From Anseranas semipalmata (taxonomy: Eukaryota > Chordata > Aves > Anseriformes > Anseranatidae): 64,000 nt of DNA. A program made the position numbers and the translations under genes. Location: the NCBI GenBank assembly GCA_013399115.1, contig VXAA01002967.1:317429-381428 (forward strand), read 5' to 3'. Of this stretch, positions 36,501 to 48,420 are shown piece by piece. Below the pieces are notes generated by a model. It saw only the letters and a program-made list of their open reading frames with translations. It was not told the DNA's origin and made no database searches. Positions within the stretch are counted from its first letter, which is position 1. The number at the start of each line of letters is the position of its first letter.

Positions 36501-38208
36501 CACTAGGACATAACCAGAGTAATGCAGAATGACCCGTTATTGCTACAGCCATAAAGTTTTGCTTGCTGTTGTTGTAAGTCTCAAGAATTTAAGGGGTTTC
36601 TCCCACATGCAAAATCCATCTGCTAAAGTAGTTTTTAAATTGGATCGCATTTTGGTATCATTCCATGTAAGGATTTTAGGGAAAACGTACTTGAAAAGTA
36701 AGGAATATTAAAGAAATTCTGACACAACTTCCCCTTTTTAACACTGCTAAAACAGTAAATATGGCATACTTCTAGAAGTTTTCCAGTTTCAAAGCATCAT
36801 CATGCTAATACAGTTTTGGAAAGGCGTATGTGTTTCTATTATACATGTATTTGTGGGATTCAAAATAATAATGTAATAGGCAATGGAACATTTAACAAAA
36901 AATGATCTGATAAAAGAAAATGAGTTTATCAAGATAATTTTTGAGACCTGAGTTCCTGCAAGACTTCCTGATGCTTTGGTAACATGGATTTGATTTTGCT
37001 GAGTTATTTCCTCACCCACCACCACCCCCAAAAAAGTTTTTCTAATAAATGGAGAACTGTTGTTTTTTGCAGAATTTCTGTTATGTGTCAGTGTCATCTC
37101 CATTTCAGTTGTAAAGCAAGAGGTAAATACTAGAAAAATAACAACCCTCTATCTTAAATCTAAGCTCTTCATCAGAACTATAATAAACCTCAGAGTCTAA
37201 ATTCATATTAATCTGTTTGCTGTCAAATTTAATCATGCTCTGTGGGGAAAAAAGATCATTGTTTAATTGAAAATACAAGTAATGAAGTCATCTGACATTA
37301 TTAAGAGTGTATACTTAAAACAAACCAGCATAATATAAAGTGCTTTTATTTTAAAGGCAGAAGCACAGAAGCAAACATGAGATCTCGTGTGCGTTTTTTG
37401 CCAAGTTTGGTGTTTATTATGATGTAGCACATCTTGGTATTGCTGACTTTTTCATAGCATGTCAATAGAAATTAAATAATATCCCACTTCGCTGACAATT
37501 TGTTGTTACTCTAAAATCAAATTTATATTCACTTTACATTCTAATTTATGGTTTAGTCATCAAAGTGACCGTTGAAGTGTAAGGTTCATAAATAAGTATT
37601 TGAATCAGCTTAGTGGGAAATGTGAAACAGTGACAGATTACTGTCATTTTGTTCATGTCAGTCACTGTACAATGTGCTTGAATGTTATAAAAGTAGCTTT
37701 ATAAAGCTGAAAAGCATGGAGGAACATCAATCTCCACTTTAGTCCTCCTCTGCTTGTTACTGGTTTTGATTTAAAAATAGGATCGCTAAAGGAAGGAACA
37801 ATTCTGATTCTTTTCTGGACACAGTTTCTGAAGATTTTTGTGCGTTCACTGTGTAAACAGCACAATTTGTGGCATCTTCCCTTTCAAGAAGGGCACTGTA
37901 AGAAATTCATTGTCACAAGTAAGTTTTAAGTAGAAAGCTTTGAAAAGTTATCAGGAGAATTCATTGAGGTCCTTAAGAATGAGGATTATTGCAACAGCCA
38001 CTCCTAGCCATGCTAGTATGATGTTGTTTGTGAATTTCCATCACTAGCAGAATATGTGAGTGGTAGGAGAATTTGCCCTGAAATGTTACTGTTGCTGTTG
38101 AGGTTCAAGATTTATACAAGCCGCTCTGAAGATATGATAATACTCTGTGTTTCAAAGTATTTGTTAGTTTTCTTCGTGGCATGCTGTGTCTCAAGTTGTT
38201 TTGAAAAT

Positions 38209-38428
38209 CACAGAATTACAGAATCATCGAATCATTTAGGTTGGAAAAGACCTCTAAGGTCATCAAGTCCAACTGTTAACCTAGCACTGCAAAGTCTACC
38301 CCTAACCCATGGCCCTAAGCACCACATTATGCATCTTTTGAATACCTCCAGAGATGGTGACTCAACCGCTTCCCTGGGCAGCCTGTTCCAATGCCTCACA
38401 ACCCTTTCTGTGAAGAAATTTTAAATTC
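38209..38428 (-). mobile_element. CR1 LINE 3' fragment, reverse orientation
   Basis: Starts CACAGAATTACAGAATCATC, an approximate copy of the 8-bp terminal repeats of CR1. It continues with AGGTTGGAAAAGACCTCTAA and TCATCAAGTCCAACTGTTAA, hallmark minus-strand text of bird CR1 tails, and ends near CACAACCCTTTCTGTGAAGA. Only the 3' end is present, as usual for CR1. The copy looks fairly well preserved. Confidence 0.95.
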
Positions 38429-39974
38429 AGTGAAGAAAATATAAAAGTGAAATTCAAAAGCTGTATTAGACCTGTGTGCTCTGAGTAAATGTCTGTTTTA
38501 ATTTATAGGACATTTTTTCTTCCATCTTCCTCCACAACACTTCTTCCTCAGTTTTAGATTGCAGCTGGAAACCACTGATCATCTTGTTCCGCTAAGAAGG
38601 TTATGCTGGACTCCCTGGCAGCTCTGAAGGCTTTCGTATCAATTGTATCGTTTTTGAAATCACACAACTGCAGTACTCCTCAGTATAAGAGCTTTGTCAT
38701 TCCACAGCCTTTGTTTGTCCCTTTAAATAATCCAAACTGATGCAAATCATGCTTTACACAAACCTTTAACAGGGAGACGAGAGATGTCATGAAGTGTTAG
38801 ATGGTCAAGACATGAGGATCTGCTTCCTTTGTAGCTAGCTGGTCATAGGCGCATTCTAAGAGGAGAGATGGACAAACTTCTTTGTAAACTTGCATTGTTC
38901 TCCCCCAGGCTTGACTTCTCTTATGGTTCCCTTCAGATATGTAGAAGAGTGAAGGAACGTGGTTTTGAAGTATGAAAACTATTAAAAAGGCTCCACTGAT
39001 GATAATAAATATTGAGTACTTGCAGCATTTTTCATGTTTGCAGCATTTTGTAAGAACATTCTTATCCTTGTAATATTCTTTTATTATAGTAACTTTAACT
39101 ATGTTTCTTTTAATGAAATGCTTCATGACTGTGCCTTGGTAAAAGTCCATGTCACACTTAATATGAGATTTTGGTCTCATATTCTTGTGTTTCTCCATAT
39201 TTGCCATTTCTAGTAAATACGATTGGTATGGTTTTGTTTTGAAAATTGTGTAAAATAAGAACAGGTGAACAGTTCTTTAGAAGAAAAAAAAAAAATTTAA
39301 ACAAGCCATGTTTCCAGTGCAGGTGTGCATAGCCAAGTACTGCACCTTCTTGAGCCATTTATTGGCAGTATCTCGTTTTAGCAATATCTTAGATTAACTG
39401 TTAAATGGAATTGGAAATGATACTGAATGAATGTACTAATACAGCACTTAATATGAACTGGTAATAATATAGCCACCGCATAAGGAACCATATTTCTGTT
39501 AATCAAAATAGTATAAATATTAAAGGATATTTAATCACTATTAGCAAGACAAGTAATTTCTATTATATTACTTTACTTACTGTAAGAAGCAATGGGTAGA
39601 AGTAACTTAGTTTACTGCACCTGCTTTGATTTTTGTTGCTCATCCTTTCTGGCTTTATCAGCAAACACTCCCATTGTTTTTCGTAGTTCAGTTCTAGTAA
39701 TCCTGTGGTTGATTTTCAGGAATAGCAGGTAAATTAGTTAATTGCCAAAGTATATGTATTTCTGGATTGAAAGCACACCATTAAGCATTCTGAGGACTGG
39801 TACCAATTTGCGCTGCTGGGATACTGAGAAGTTATTTGAGACGATCAGTTCCAGCTTTTAAGAAATAAAGGATACATGTGTGCTATACTGCAAAGCATTG
39901 TAGGCTGGATGCCCGTAGCAGAAGGTTGGTTGTGAAAATTCTTATTAGTAGTTTTAATTTCAGGCTACAACATC

Positions 39975-39995
39975 TTTTTTTTTTTTTTTTTTTTT
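39975..39995. repeat. T21 homopolymer
   Basis: Uninterrupted run of T. No repeat body was recognised on either side. Confidence 0.9.
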
Positions 39996-42079
39996 ATATT
40001 TAAGAAAGTTGTAAAATATTGTATAACGCTTGATTACATTAGCAGCAGTTTTGAAGTAAAGACGAAAGAATAGCTGGAAAAGCTCTTTGAACACGGAATA
40101 CGGAGTGCAGCACCCGTGCTGCTCTTCATGAATGTGTATGGTGTTGGCTAGTCACTTACTTTTTCCTGCTGGCAGCCTGTTGTGTTGGAGCTCTAAGATG
40201 GTTTCCTTATATCAAGTTTGTCACTGGAACAGAGTTTTAAAATCAGATTAATTCACTGCTTTTCTTTAGAAGTTACTTGAAAACAAATCATATATATATA
40301 TAGTTCTTAATTTTCAGATTCTCAATGGCAAACACCTATTTTTCTACTAAAGTTTATTGACTTTCAGTTCCTACCTAAGCAGTGTGTCCTTGGAAGTATC
40401 ATATTTATAGCTATTACAGTTGCACACCTACACTTTCAATCTAGGATAGAGCCAAATTTACACGTAGAGAGAACTGTTCCTACCTCCTGAGCATTTAGTT
40501 CCTTAAAGCAAGGGTTGAAGCAGGGAAGAATTTTCACATGCTTCACTTGCAGAAGAGCCGGAGGTGAATGGCATGATCAGACAATGGCTCACAATCCTAT
40601 TAAAACAGTTTTATCAAATCACTGCGTAGAATTAGTTTTTGGAGGTAATCTATACGCTTGTAAATACTGGCAATGCCATCTAAAATTTAGCTACAATGAA
40701 AATGGTTGGCATGAACCTCTTTCACTTTTCTTGCTCCTAGTCTTTTGTAATACAGGCAGTCAGTTTTTAATTGCTTTAGCAGATAATGAGTTCTCACTCG
40801 ATTGGTTCCCTATGTGCATTTTTTAAAATTATGCTGGAATTTTGTTGGCAAAGCCAAATACTGAATTTGAATCAGCTGACTTGGAAGAGAGGTGGCATTA
40901 GGGGGATTGTTCTGTGGGCTGTTTTTGGTTTTGATTTGATTTGATCTTTGTGGTGATTTTTTTAACACTTTTTTCCCCCTTCATAGTCATTTAGATCCTA
41001 TTTGATTTGTTCAAGTTGCACTTACTTTCTAGCTGATTTGAGAACACAATTCAAGAAATGTAAATCTGTATATTTCTTTTATAACTGTAACCTACATGGA
41101 AGAATGTGATTTAAAGAAAAAAAGAAAGAAAGAGATCTTTAACATACACTAAGTTTCGGGGCTGTTTACTTGGAAAGAGATGCAGATGCAAGTGAGGGAG
41201 ATACAGGAATGGATGATACCTAGCTTTTAGTAAATGATACTAACAAGCCTGAAACTAAAATTGAAGTGGGGAGGCATAAAATTCAGAGCTACGCTGCTTT
41301 TGTATTCCATTATGGGAGTAAATACATTTTATGTCTGGTAATTATCCATAAGGTTTTGGGGGGAGATAGGGGGAGAAGGAACAAGGAAAAAACTGAAGTA
41401 GGAGTCACTTTGAAAAAGGGTTGGTAAACTTGAACCGAAGCACAGGTGAATCAGAACTTGGTCCTTCACAGGACATGCTGGTAGTGAGATCTCCTTCAGC
41501 CAACCTTTCCAGATAGCTTTTTTATCCTGGCACGTGGGATAGTTTTGGAGATATGCAATACTGTAACAGATGCCAAAAGCCCAGAGCTGTCATACCAGCT
41601 TAATTTCTAACAACGGAATGTGCAGGAAGTACAGCAGACATCTTACGTCTTCAGGTGGTGTTGCTCTCCAGGTTACACCTGTGTGAGTCTCCAGGGCTGT
41701 GTTACTCTTCAGGCTTTCATTTAACTCTCCTGATGGAGAACAAGATTGTATTTTCACAAATGATTTGCTGTTGTTTGCCCCACTGACTAAATTGCAAGTG
41801 GCAGCTTCTGCCTGCAGTATTAAATACTGAAGTAGGCCCTGCATTGAAAGTAACCTTTAGGCTGCAAGCAGAGGCAGTTCGGAGTTGGCATGAAGCTTTG
41901 TCTCTCTGATGTAAGAGCCAGAACAGAAATGCTTACTGTACAACATAGCATTTGACATACACAGCAACCTTTCTCCATCAAAAAAAAAAAGACTAAAGAC
42001 TGTTGAGTGTTAACAGCTGTTTGTATGACAGATAATGTATTTTAAAGTATTTATTTTACATTATTTTTGTTACATATAT

Positions 42080-42180
42080 TTAGTGGCTAATCCAGAGAGG
42101 TTGGGGCCTTATCATAAATAATTAGTTATATAATGCATCCGGAGCTCTGAGCATCTGGTGTTATGCAGAGAGGAGGGCTG
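42080..42180. promoter_or_regulatory. Candidate OTX/homeobox module
   Basis: Contains GCTAATCC at 42086-42093 (bicoid-type OTX/PITX core TAATCC), an AT-rich ATCATAAATAATTAG, and GAGCATCTGG with an E-box, in about 100 bp of unique sequence. There is no coding potential or repeat match. Motif inference only. Confidence 0.22.
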
Positions 42181-45100
42181 TCTGAAGGACAGGAGGAGGA
42201 CTGACTGACTTTCTAGTGAGCAATTTGGCTTGGCAGTATATCGCGTCTGATCAAATCAATGCTAGGTGTAAACTTCCCCATGGAAAGGAGCAAGCTTCAC
42301 CAGCCGGGCTGGTCAGTAGCTTCTTGAAAGAGGCAGCAGCACTGACTGAACCGGTCTGTGCTGAAGAAAGCCCCAGACACAAGGGAAAACATCTCGTTTT
42401 CAGGGAGATGTGTTCATCTACTACTCGTCACTTCATGCTTTCTGCTTTCCTGTGTTCAGTCTCAGGGCTTCTGCGCGGTAGGTAAACAAATGGAGTTCAC
42501 AAGGATGGCTGTTGCAACAAAACTTCAAACAAGGCGAGTGATAGCAAGTGCACGTGTCTTAATATTAATACAAAACATTGCCAAGAGAGGGAAGGTAGAA
42601 ATAAGTGCCACCCATTTGAGCCACCCAAAGCTCAATAACTTCTGCCATGTTCATGGTCAGACTATGTGATGTTGAGTTGGTCTGCCATTCTGATTTGTAG
42701 TGGTGCCAGCTGATGGAGGATTTGAGGATGACTTCCTAGCATGGAAAGTACACTCAGCTTGGAGCAACTTACTTTCTCGTTCTTGCTGTGTGGTTTCCTG
42801 GAGGTGCCAGTCTGTTGCAGAGAAGTTTGTGGAAGTTCTCAATTTTTACTGAATAGGAAAGACAGAAGTGTGTTATTTATGAAACGTACCAGCTTATAAA
42901 AGCCTTGCATACGTATTGTAACTTACATTCATTTCAGATTATAGATCTTTGTGGAGATCTGTGGTGGTATAATGGGGTAAAAAAGTTTTAAGTACAGCTA
43001 GACCCTGAGGAAATTAAAGGGATTGCTGTTTTGAGGACTTCTGAAAAGAGTGAGAGAGAGAATAGTGCTTTTATTACAACAGTGATCTCAGTTGTGCTCT
43101 CCCACAGTTTTTGTTGCTTGTTAATTTGTTGTTTTATTTCTCTTTCCTTCCTGAGAAAACTTCTCTTCCTAGTTTTGTACTGCTTATTGAAAAGAGACTG
43201 TGTCAGGCTCAATGGCATAATAACTAAGCAAGTACACTTCCCTTCAGGAGGAGTTTTGGCAAATTTGGTGCCTCAGATCCCCGGGAATGTGTTCTGCTGC
43301 CCTTGAACATCAGTCAATTAGGATCCAATTTAGGATGGTGATGTTGGTATTGACACCCTGAGCGTCCTACAAGTCACCTAGTCTTGTAAACCTGGGTACA
43401 ATATTGGGTTTTTATGTTTTCTTTTAATGACATTTTCTCCCCACATGCTCAGTCATCAGTCTGTCAGCATATTAGAATTACAGGTTTTCTATTTATAGCT
43501 TTTCAAGGGAAGAGGCAGCATTTTAGTTCCTATCTGAGCTACTTGCATTCTTTTCAGACCTCTCAGATGGCCGCAAGTCCCCCCACAGCACATTGAAAAT
43601 ACAGTATGTCAAATCTTTCCCTGCCACTCTAAATCAGATACCTTAATTTGCTTCTTCCATAGCCGATTTGTCCAGTCTAAACAATTTCTCATCTTTGTTC
43701 TCAGCATAAGGCCAGCCTTTAAAAAGCTCTATTTGCTCCACAAATCTGTCTTCAGTCATCCTTTTTTCCCCCCATTTTGTTACCTCATGCCTCTGTTGGT
43801 TTAGTCCCTGAAACTATTTCATTGTCCCAGTAGCTAAGCTGCCAGTTGTTTTCATATTTTAAAATTGCTTGTCAAAATGAAACCATTTATAAACCTCACC
43901 AATATTAACTGTCATTTAATAAAAATCTGGAAAAAAAAAGTTCCTTTTATAAAAAAGGCAGCAGCAGTCCTTTGTGTCTGGTGTGTCTTCATATACCAGT
44001 GATCTTCTGGGGGTCCATTGAATTACCCCTGTGTTTTAGCTTAGCACCCAACACGGTATCTGTCACTAGTACCGTTTGAATTTTATAGCCAGGTAGATTC
44101 AGAGTGATCTGGCTTTATTTTGTCAATAAGCATAAACATATGTCTGGCCTTCACGCAAAGCTCTTTCAAACAAAGAAGCTTTATCATGGATGTGTTGTGT
44201 TTCAATTTTACCTTTTTTGCATTAATTTGGATTCTCTCTAATGCCTTTGTAGCTGCTTATATTTGAGAGGAATGTGTTCGATCCATGAAGTTGTGATGGA
44301 GACCAAGCGTTCAGGAAGAAAGCAGCTAGACTTCGCTATCAGTATGTCTGGTCCAGCCCTTGGAAGCTTAAGCAAGGAAGTCTGTTTTCTAGGCAAGAGT
44401 GTAGTGAGAAGTTTAATTAGTGTTTACGCAGTCTCCTTGGTGCTGGTGCATTGCTGCTGTCTTTAGTTCTGCTTTCTGAGGTGAGCATGTTTGGTGTTGG
44501 GGGTTTTTCTTGGTGTTTTTTTCCTCTTGTCATTAAAAGCTATAGCTGCAGTGCCCTTGGTGTCTTGGTGACAGGCATTATGCCAGTACATTAATTCTGT
44601 AAGCAAATAAAAAGAATACAAAAAAAAAGGAGGCCAAATTCTTCCAGTCACATTTGAATCACAAACTGACTGATTCCTGTTATTTTTCCTCTCTGGGGTG
44701 TGTAAGGTGTATGCATCTCCCCGCTCCGAGGTATATACTACCTGAACATCCTTCCTAGACTGTTTGCTCTGCAGAAATTGAACCATTAGTAAGTAGAGTT
44801 TCGAGTTCACCCTTATAGTTTGGTCACCTCTAGAATGTACATAAATATGTACTTTGAAACAGGGATCTATTGTTTATCCTGTAAGCAAGGTCTTGTCCCT
44901 CACCCGGGCAGTTATGAATATTGCAGTATAGTGGCTAAATAATACACTCATAGTCTTTCTTTCATGAGTATAGCTCACTTGCTGCTGAGCAGTTGCTTCG
45001 GTAATTTTTAACCATATTTTCATCAGTGTATGATTAATGAGAGTATTATGTGACCTAATCACTTAGTCTTTCATATTAATACGTATCTTGCTTGTATTTG

Positions 45101-45133
45101 TGTTGTTGTTTTTTTTGTTGTTGTTGTTGTTGA
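45101..45133. repeat. (GTT)n simple repeat
   Basis: GTTGTTG runs flank a T8 stretch, followed by five further GTT units. It is a short, low-complexity trinucleotide tract. Confidence 0.8.
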
Positions 45134-47337
45134 CCCGATGCTTTGGTTATGTGTTCAAATGATCTTAATTTTAATTGAAAGTACTTTTTGTCTCTCAGCA
45201 GTCTAATTTCTGTGCACATTTGTCAGTAGTGAATACTTGCTGAGGGTGATTACCTTCTAACTGCCTATGCCAGTATACCTCTGGGAGGTTAATCAATCTT
45301 GTGCTTTTTAATTGACATCAATAATGTGTTTACATTTATCAATATTTCTTAATTGTCAAGTTATAACAGTGGAACTTCAATAATAAATCATGCCAGTGGT
45401 TAACTTCATACATTATTTTTTTTAAGAGTCTCCTTAAGCAGTTTGACATGTTGTAGATTGCTTTTAAATGATTTGTATGTATGCTCAAGGGGGAAGAGGA
45501 GAAAAAAATTGATATGCAAAGTCATGTGCTGTAGAGTAATATGAAGAACTAACATACTGAAATGACAGGAAAATACCTTCACCACATGTATGTTATGCTT
45601 TATGCGTTTGAAAAAACAATAATCCTGTCTTTTCAAACTGCTAGTTTTACTAATGTTGTTATGCACAATTTTGTGGCAGTACTTGCACATTTGTCTTGCA
45701 AAGGGCTCGTCAGGGCTGGGACTGTTTCTCTACTCTCAGCAGCACAAGCAAGGCAAAGGGCAGGGAGAATCGCTGGTACTGCCGCTGTTCTGCAGAAGTA
45801 GCAGGGAGCTCTCGGAGATCAAGACACCTGATTTTAGCTGTGCATTTCACCACATGCCTGTCCTTAAGGTATTGAGGTGAAAATGAAGGAGGCAATTTCT
45901 GTTTAAATTTAAGCATATACTTGAGGACCTTGGTGAATTGGGACCTAAATTATTTGCCCAGGTTCCCAAAGTCTGCTTACAGCGGAATTAAAGCATGGTA
46001 TTCCAAGTCTTACAATACCGTCTGTCTCAGTAGATAGCCCTTTCCCATCCATCTCGCTCTCTTTTCTGTCCCCATTAGATCCAAATAGCAGTAAACTGGA
46101 AGAGAAAGTCTGCTGAGACAGAAGGCTGGCAGGATGCTGACCACATTGTTTGTGTCAGTCTGGCCGTGTTTTATGGGCCACACTGAAGACAAATTGAGAA
46201 TTAAAAACCCTGTCTAATGAACAGTGAAGAAGGACTTAATAGTTGAGGCAGTTTAAGCTGAGCCAGTGCAACTGAACACCGGGATAGGGAAAAAGAGAAG
46301 CAGGGAAGCAGCTATTAGTGTGTTTTGTAATTTTGCTTGTCTTTTTAATTTAGATCTTAAAGGTGAACTGTAGTTTTTCAAGTAAACATACACACATGTA
46401 CAAAAGTTAAGATAAAATTCCTTAATGTTGTTGGACTCAAATATTATATAAAATTAATTACTTTAATAGCTTCTTGGGCTGAATTTTACAGTGCTACTCA
46501 TAGAAGGAGCTGTTGACTAAATTAATTGTTATTTGAAGTGCTGTAGAATTAAGTGGTATTTTACGTAGAGTCAGATACACCATTTGCTTAAGTTGAAAAT
46601 GAGATTAGGAAGATAAATGCATGTTTTAGGAAAGAACAACAGGTCAACTGAAAAAGTGGAGAAGGAATATTACTAACATCTTTAATCTCTTGAAACAGTA
46701 AGAAAAGGATATTTGTATACCCGATGATAACAAACCCTCTTTTAGCAAGTATGGTGAGAAAAGGGTGAATAAAAAATTGATTGGGATCTCTGTCCTGGGA
46801 TACTTAAGGACCAACTTAAACACTCAAATCTTGATGCAGGTAGTGATGTTCCTTTCGCTTGAGCAATTCAAGAAAAACTGTGCACCTTGCCTCCAGCCTT
46901 TGTTGTTCTCCACCCCAACTCCCTGGTCCCTCACATAGTACTTTAGCTTAAGTACCCTAAAATATTATATTTCTCTGTATTTCAAATAAGATGCTGTTAT
47001 CTGAAAACTATTGTTGATAGTTTGATAGTTTTTATTTCACTTGTTTGAACTTCAATGAGACAAAAATGGCAGCCAAACAGGTGAGTTAACACTATTATGA
47101 AGCCTGATGCCATCCTACCGAGTGTCACAATTGAAATTTGTTTTTGTAATTAGTATCCTCTTCTTATTGAGGAAATCATGTGTTGCCCAGATCCTTAAAA
47201 AATAAAATAAAATCAGACCCAGAGATCCTGCTGCCGTTGTACTACAAAATTAAGATGTCTGTGCTCTAATATCAAAGCTAGCTGTTGTATGAAAAGACAA
47301 AGTAAAACATTAGATGTTTTGATTCTAGTGTAGCAGC

Positions 47338-47569
47338 CATTTTGTTGACTGTTTGCAAAAGTTAAAAGTAATTAGTGAAGCCTCTCCCTCCTTTTTTTTT
47401 TTTTTTGAATAAGACACANNNNNNNNNNNNNNNNNNNNNNNNNNNNNNNNNNNNNNNNNNNNNNNNNNNNNNNNNNNNNNNNNNNNCAATTTTGTTGACT
47501 TTTTGCAAAAATTAAAAGTAATTAGTGAAGCCTCTCCCCCCTTTTTTTTTTTTTTTTGAATAAGACACA
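47338..47569. repeat. Gap of 68 N flanked by near-identical copies of about 82 bp
   Basis: The 81 bases before the gap (47338-47418) and 83 after it (47487-47569) are the same sequence. It runs from ATTTTGTTGACT through TTAAAAGTAATTAGTGAAGC and a long T run to GAATAAGACACA. Differences are a few substitutions (GTTTGCAAAAGTT against TTTTTGCAAAAATT; CCCTCC against CCCCCC) and one T in the homopolymer. Aligned positions are 150 bp apart. This is either a true tandem duplication or two haplotypes joined in error around an unreadable T run. Confidence 0.93.
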
Positions 47570-48300
47570 GATGTCTAAGGAACAAAATTACACTGGTTAC
47601 CAAGTCAAATCACATTAATGCAATGATGCATAATCGATCTCTGTGAAGGGGAAAGCAATTCAGAAGACAAAACCATTGATGCTTGCTTTAGTGTGGCAGA
47701 TTAAGTACATTTATGTTGTATATAGAGGGATTTGCAGTAGAGTGCTTCAGTAAATTATATTTAGTTTCAAAAACAGACACCCTGGTGTATGGCTGATACA
47801 GCATCTTTGCTTGGACACTGCTGCACAGGTTCTGAGCTAGGGGTAGTTTGCATGCAGATGTAGAAGGGTAAGTTTGGATCAGCATACTGATGTGTGGATG
47901 TATGTCTTTAGTTTAAGAAGTTCTGGCATTCAAATTGTATTTGCAGTTGTGGTTTCAAACCTGCTAAGGTACCTGAGACATGCATGAAATTAAATGTAGT
48001 TTGGCTGTTAGCATGAAGAATGTAAAATCTCGTATGAATTAAGTTCAGAAAAGATTATTTTCATGCACTGTCCTCCAAAAATGCCAGCATAGACTGAATG
48101 GTAGGTTGAACTAGTTCAGCTGCCAGGTTTTCCAGTACATTTGGGGAAGACTGAAGTTGTTGCTGCCAGGTCATCAAGTGGGATACATTCCGAAACCAAG
48201 GTGAACTTGGTATAGGAAACTCGTCTATTAACCTTTTTCCTTTCATCAGACATCCTACATCAAGTGAATACTGAGGCTACTGAGAAACTAAGAACTGTAA

Positions 48301-48420
48301 GGAGTATCCATAATGAATATTCATAGGCTGAAAAGAACGGATGGCCCCTTTTGTTCAGAGTGCACCTGAGCAGAGCGATAGCAAGGATTTGGACTTCTCT
48401 TTGCATATTTATGCTGAGTA
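48301..48420. promoter_or_regulatory. Candidate POU/SOX enhancer module
   Basis: Within 120 bp are the perfect 12-bp palindrome ATGAATATTCAT at 48313-48324 (form of a POU dimer site), CCTTTTGTTC at 48347-48356 (SOX core), CACCTG at 48364-48369 (E-box) and TTTGCATATTTATGC at 48400-48414 (octamer-like). POU and SOX sites close together are typical of neural and stem-cell enhancers. There is no coding frame or repeat identity. Conservation is untested. Confidence 0.33.
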
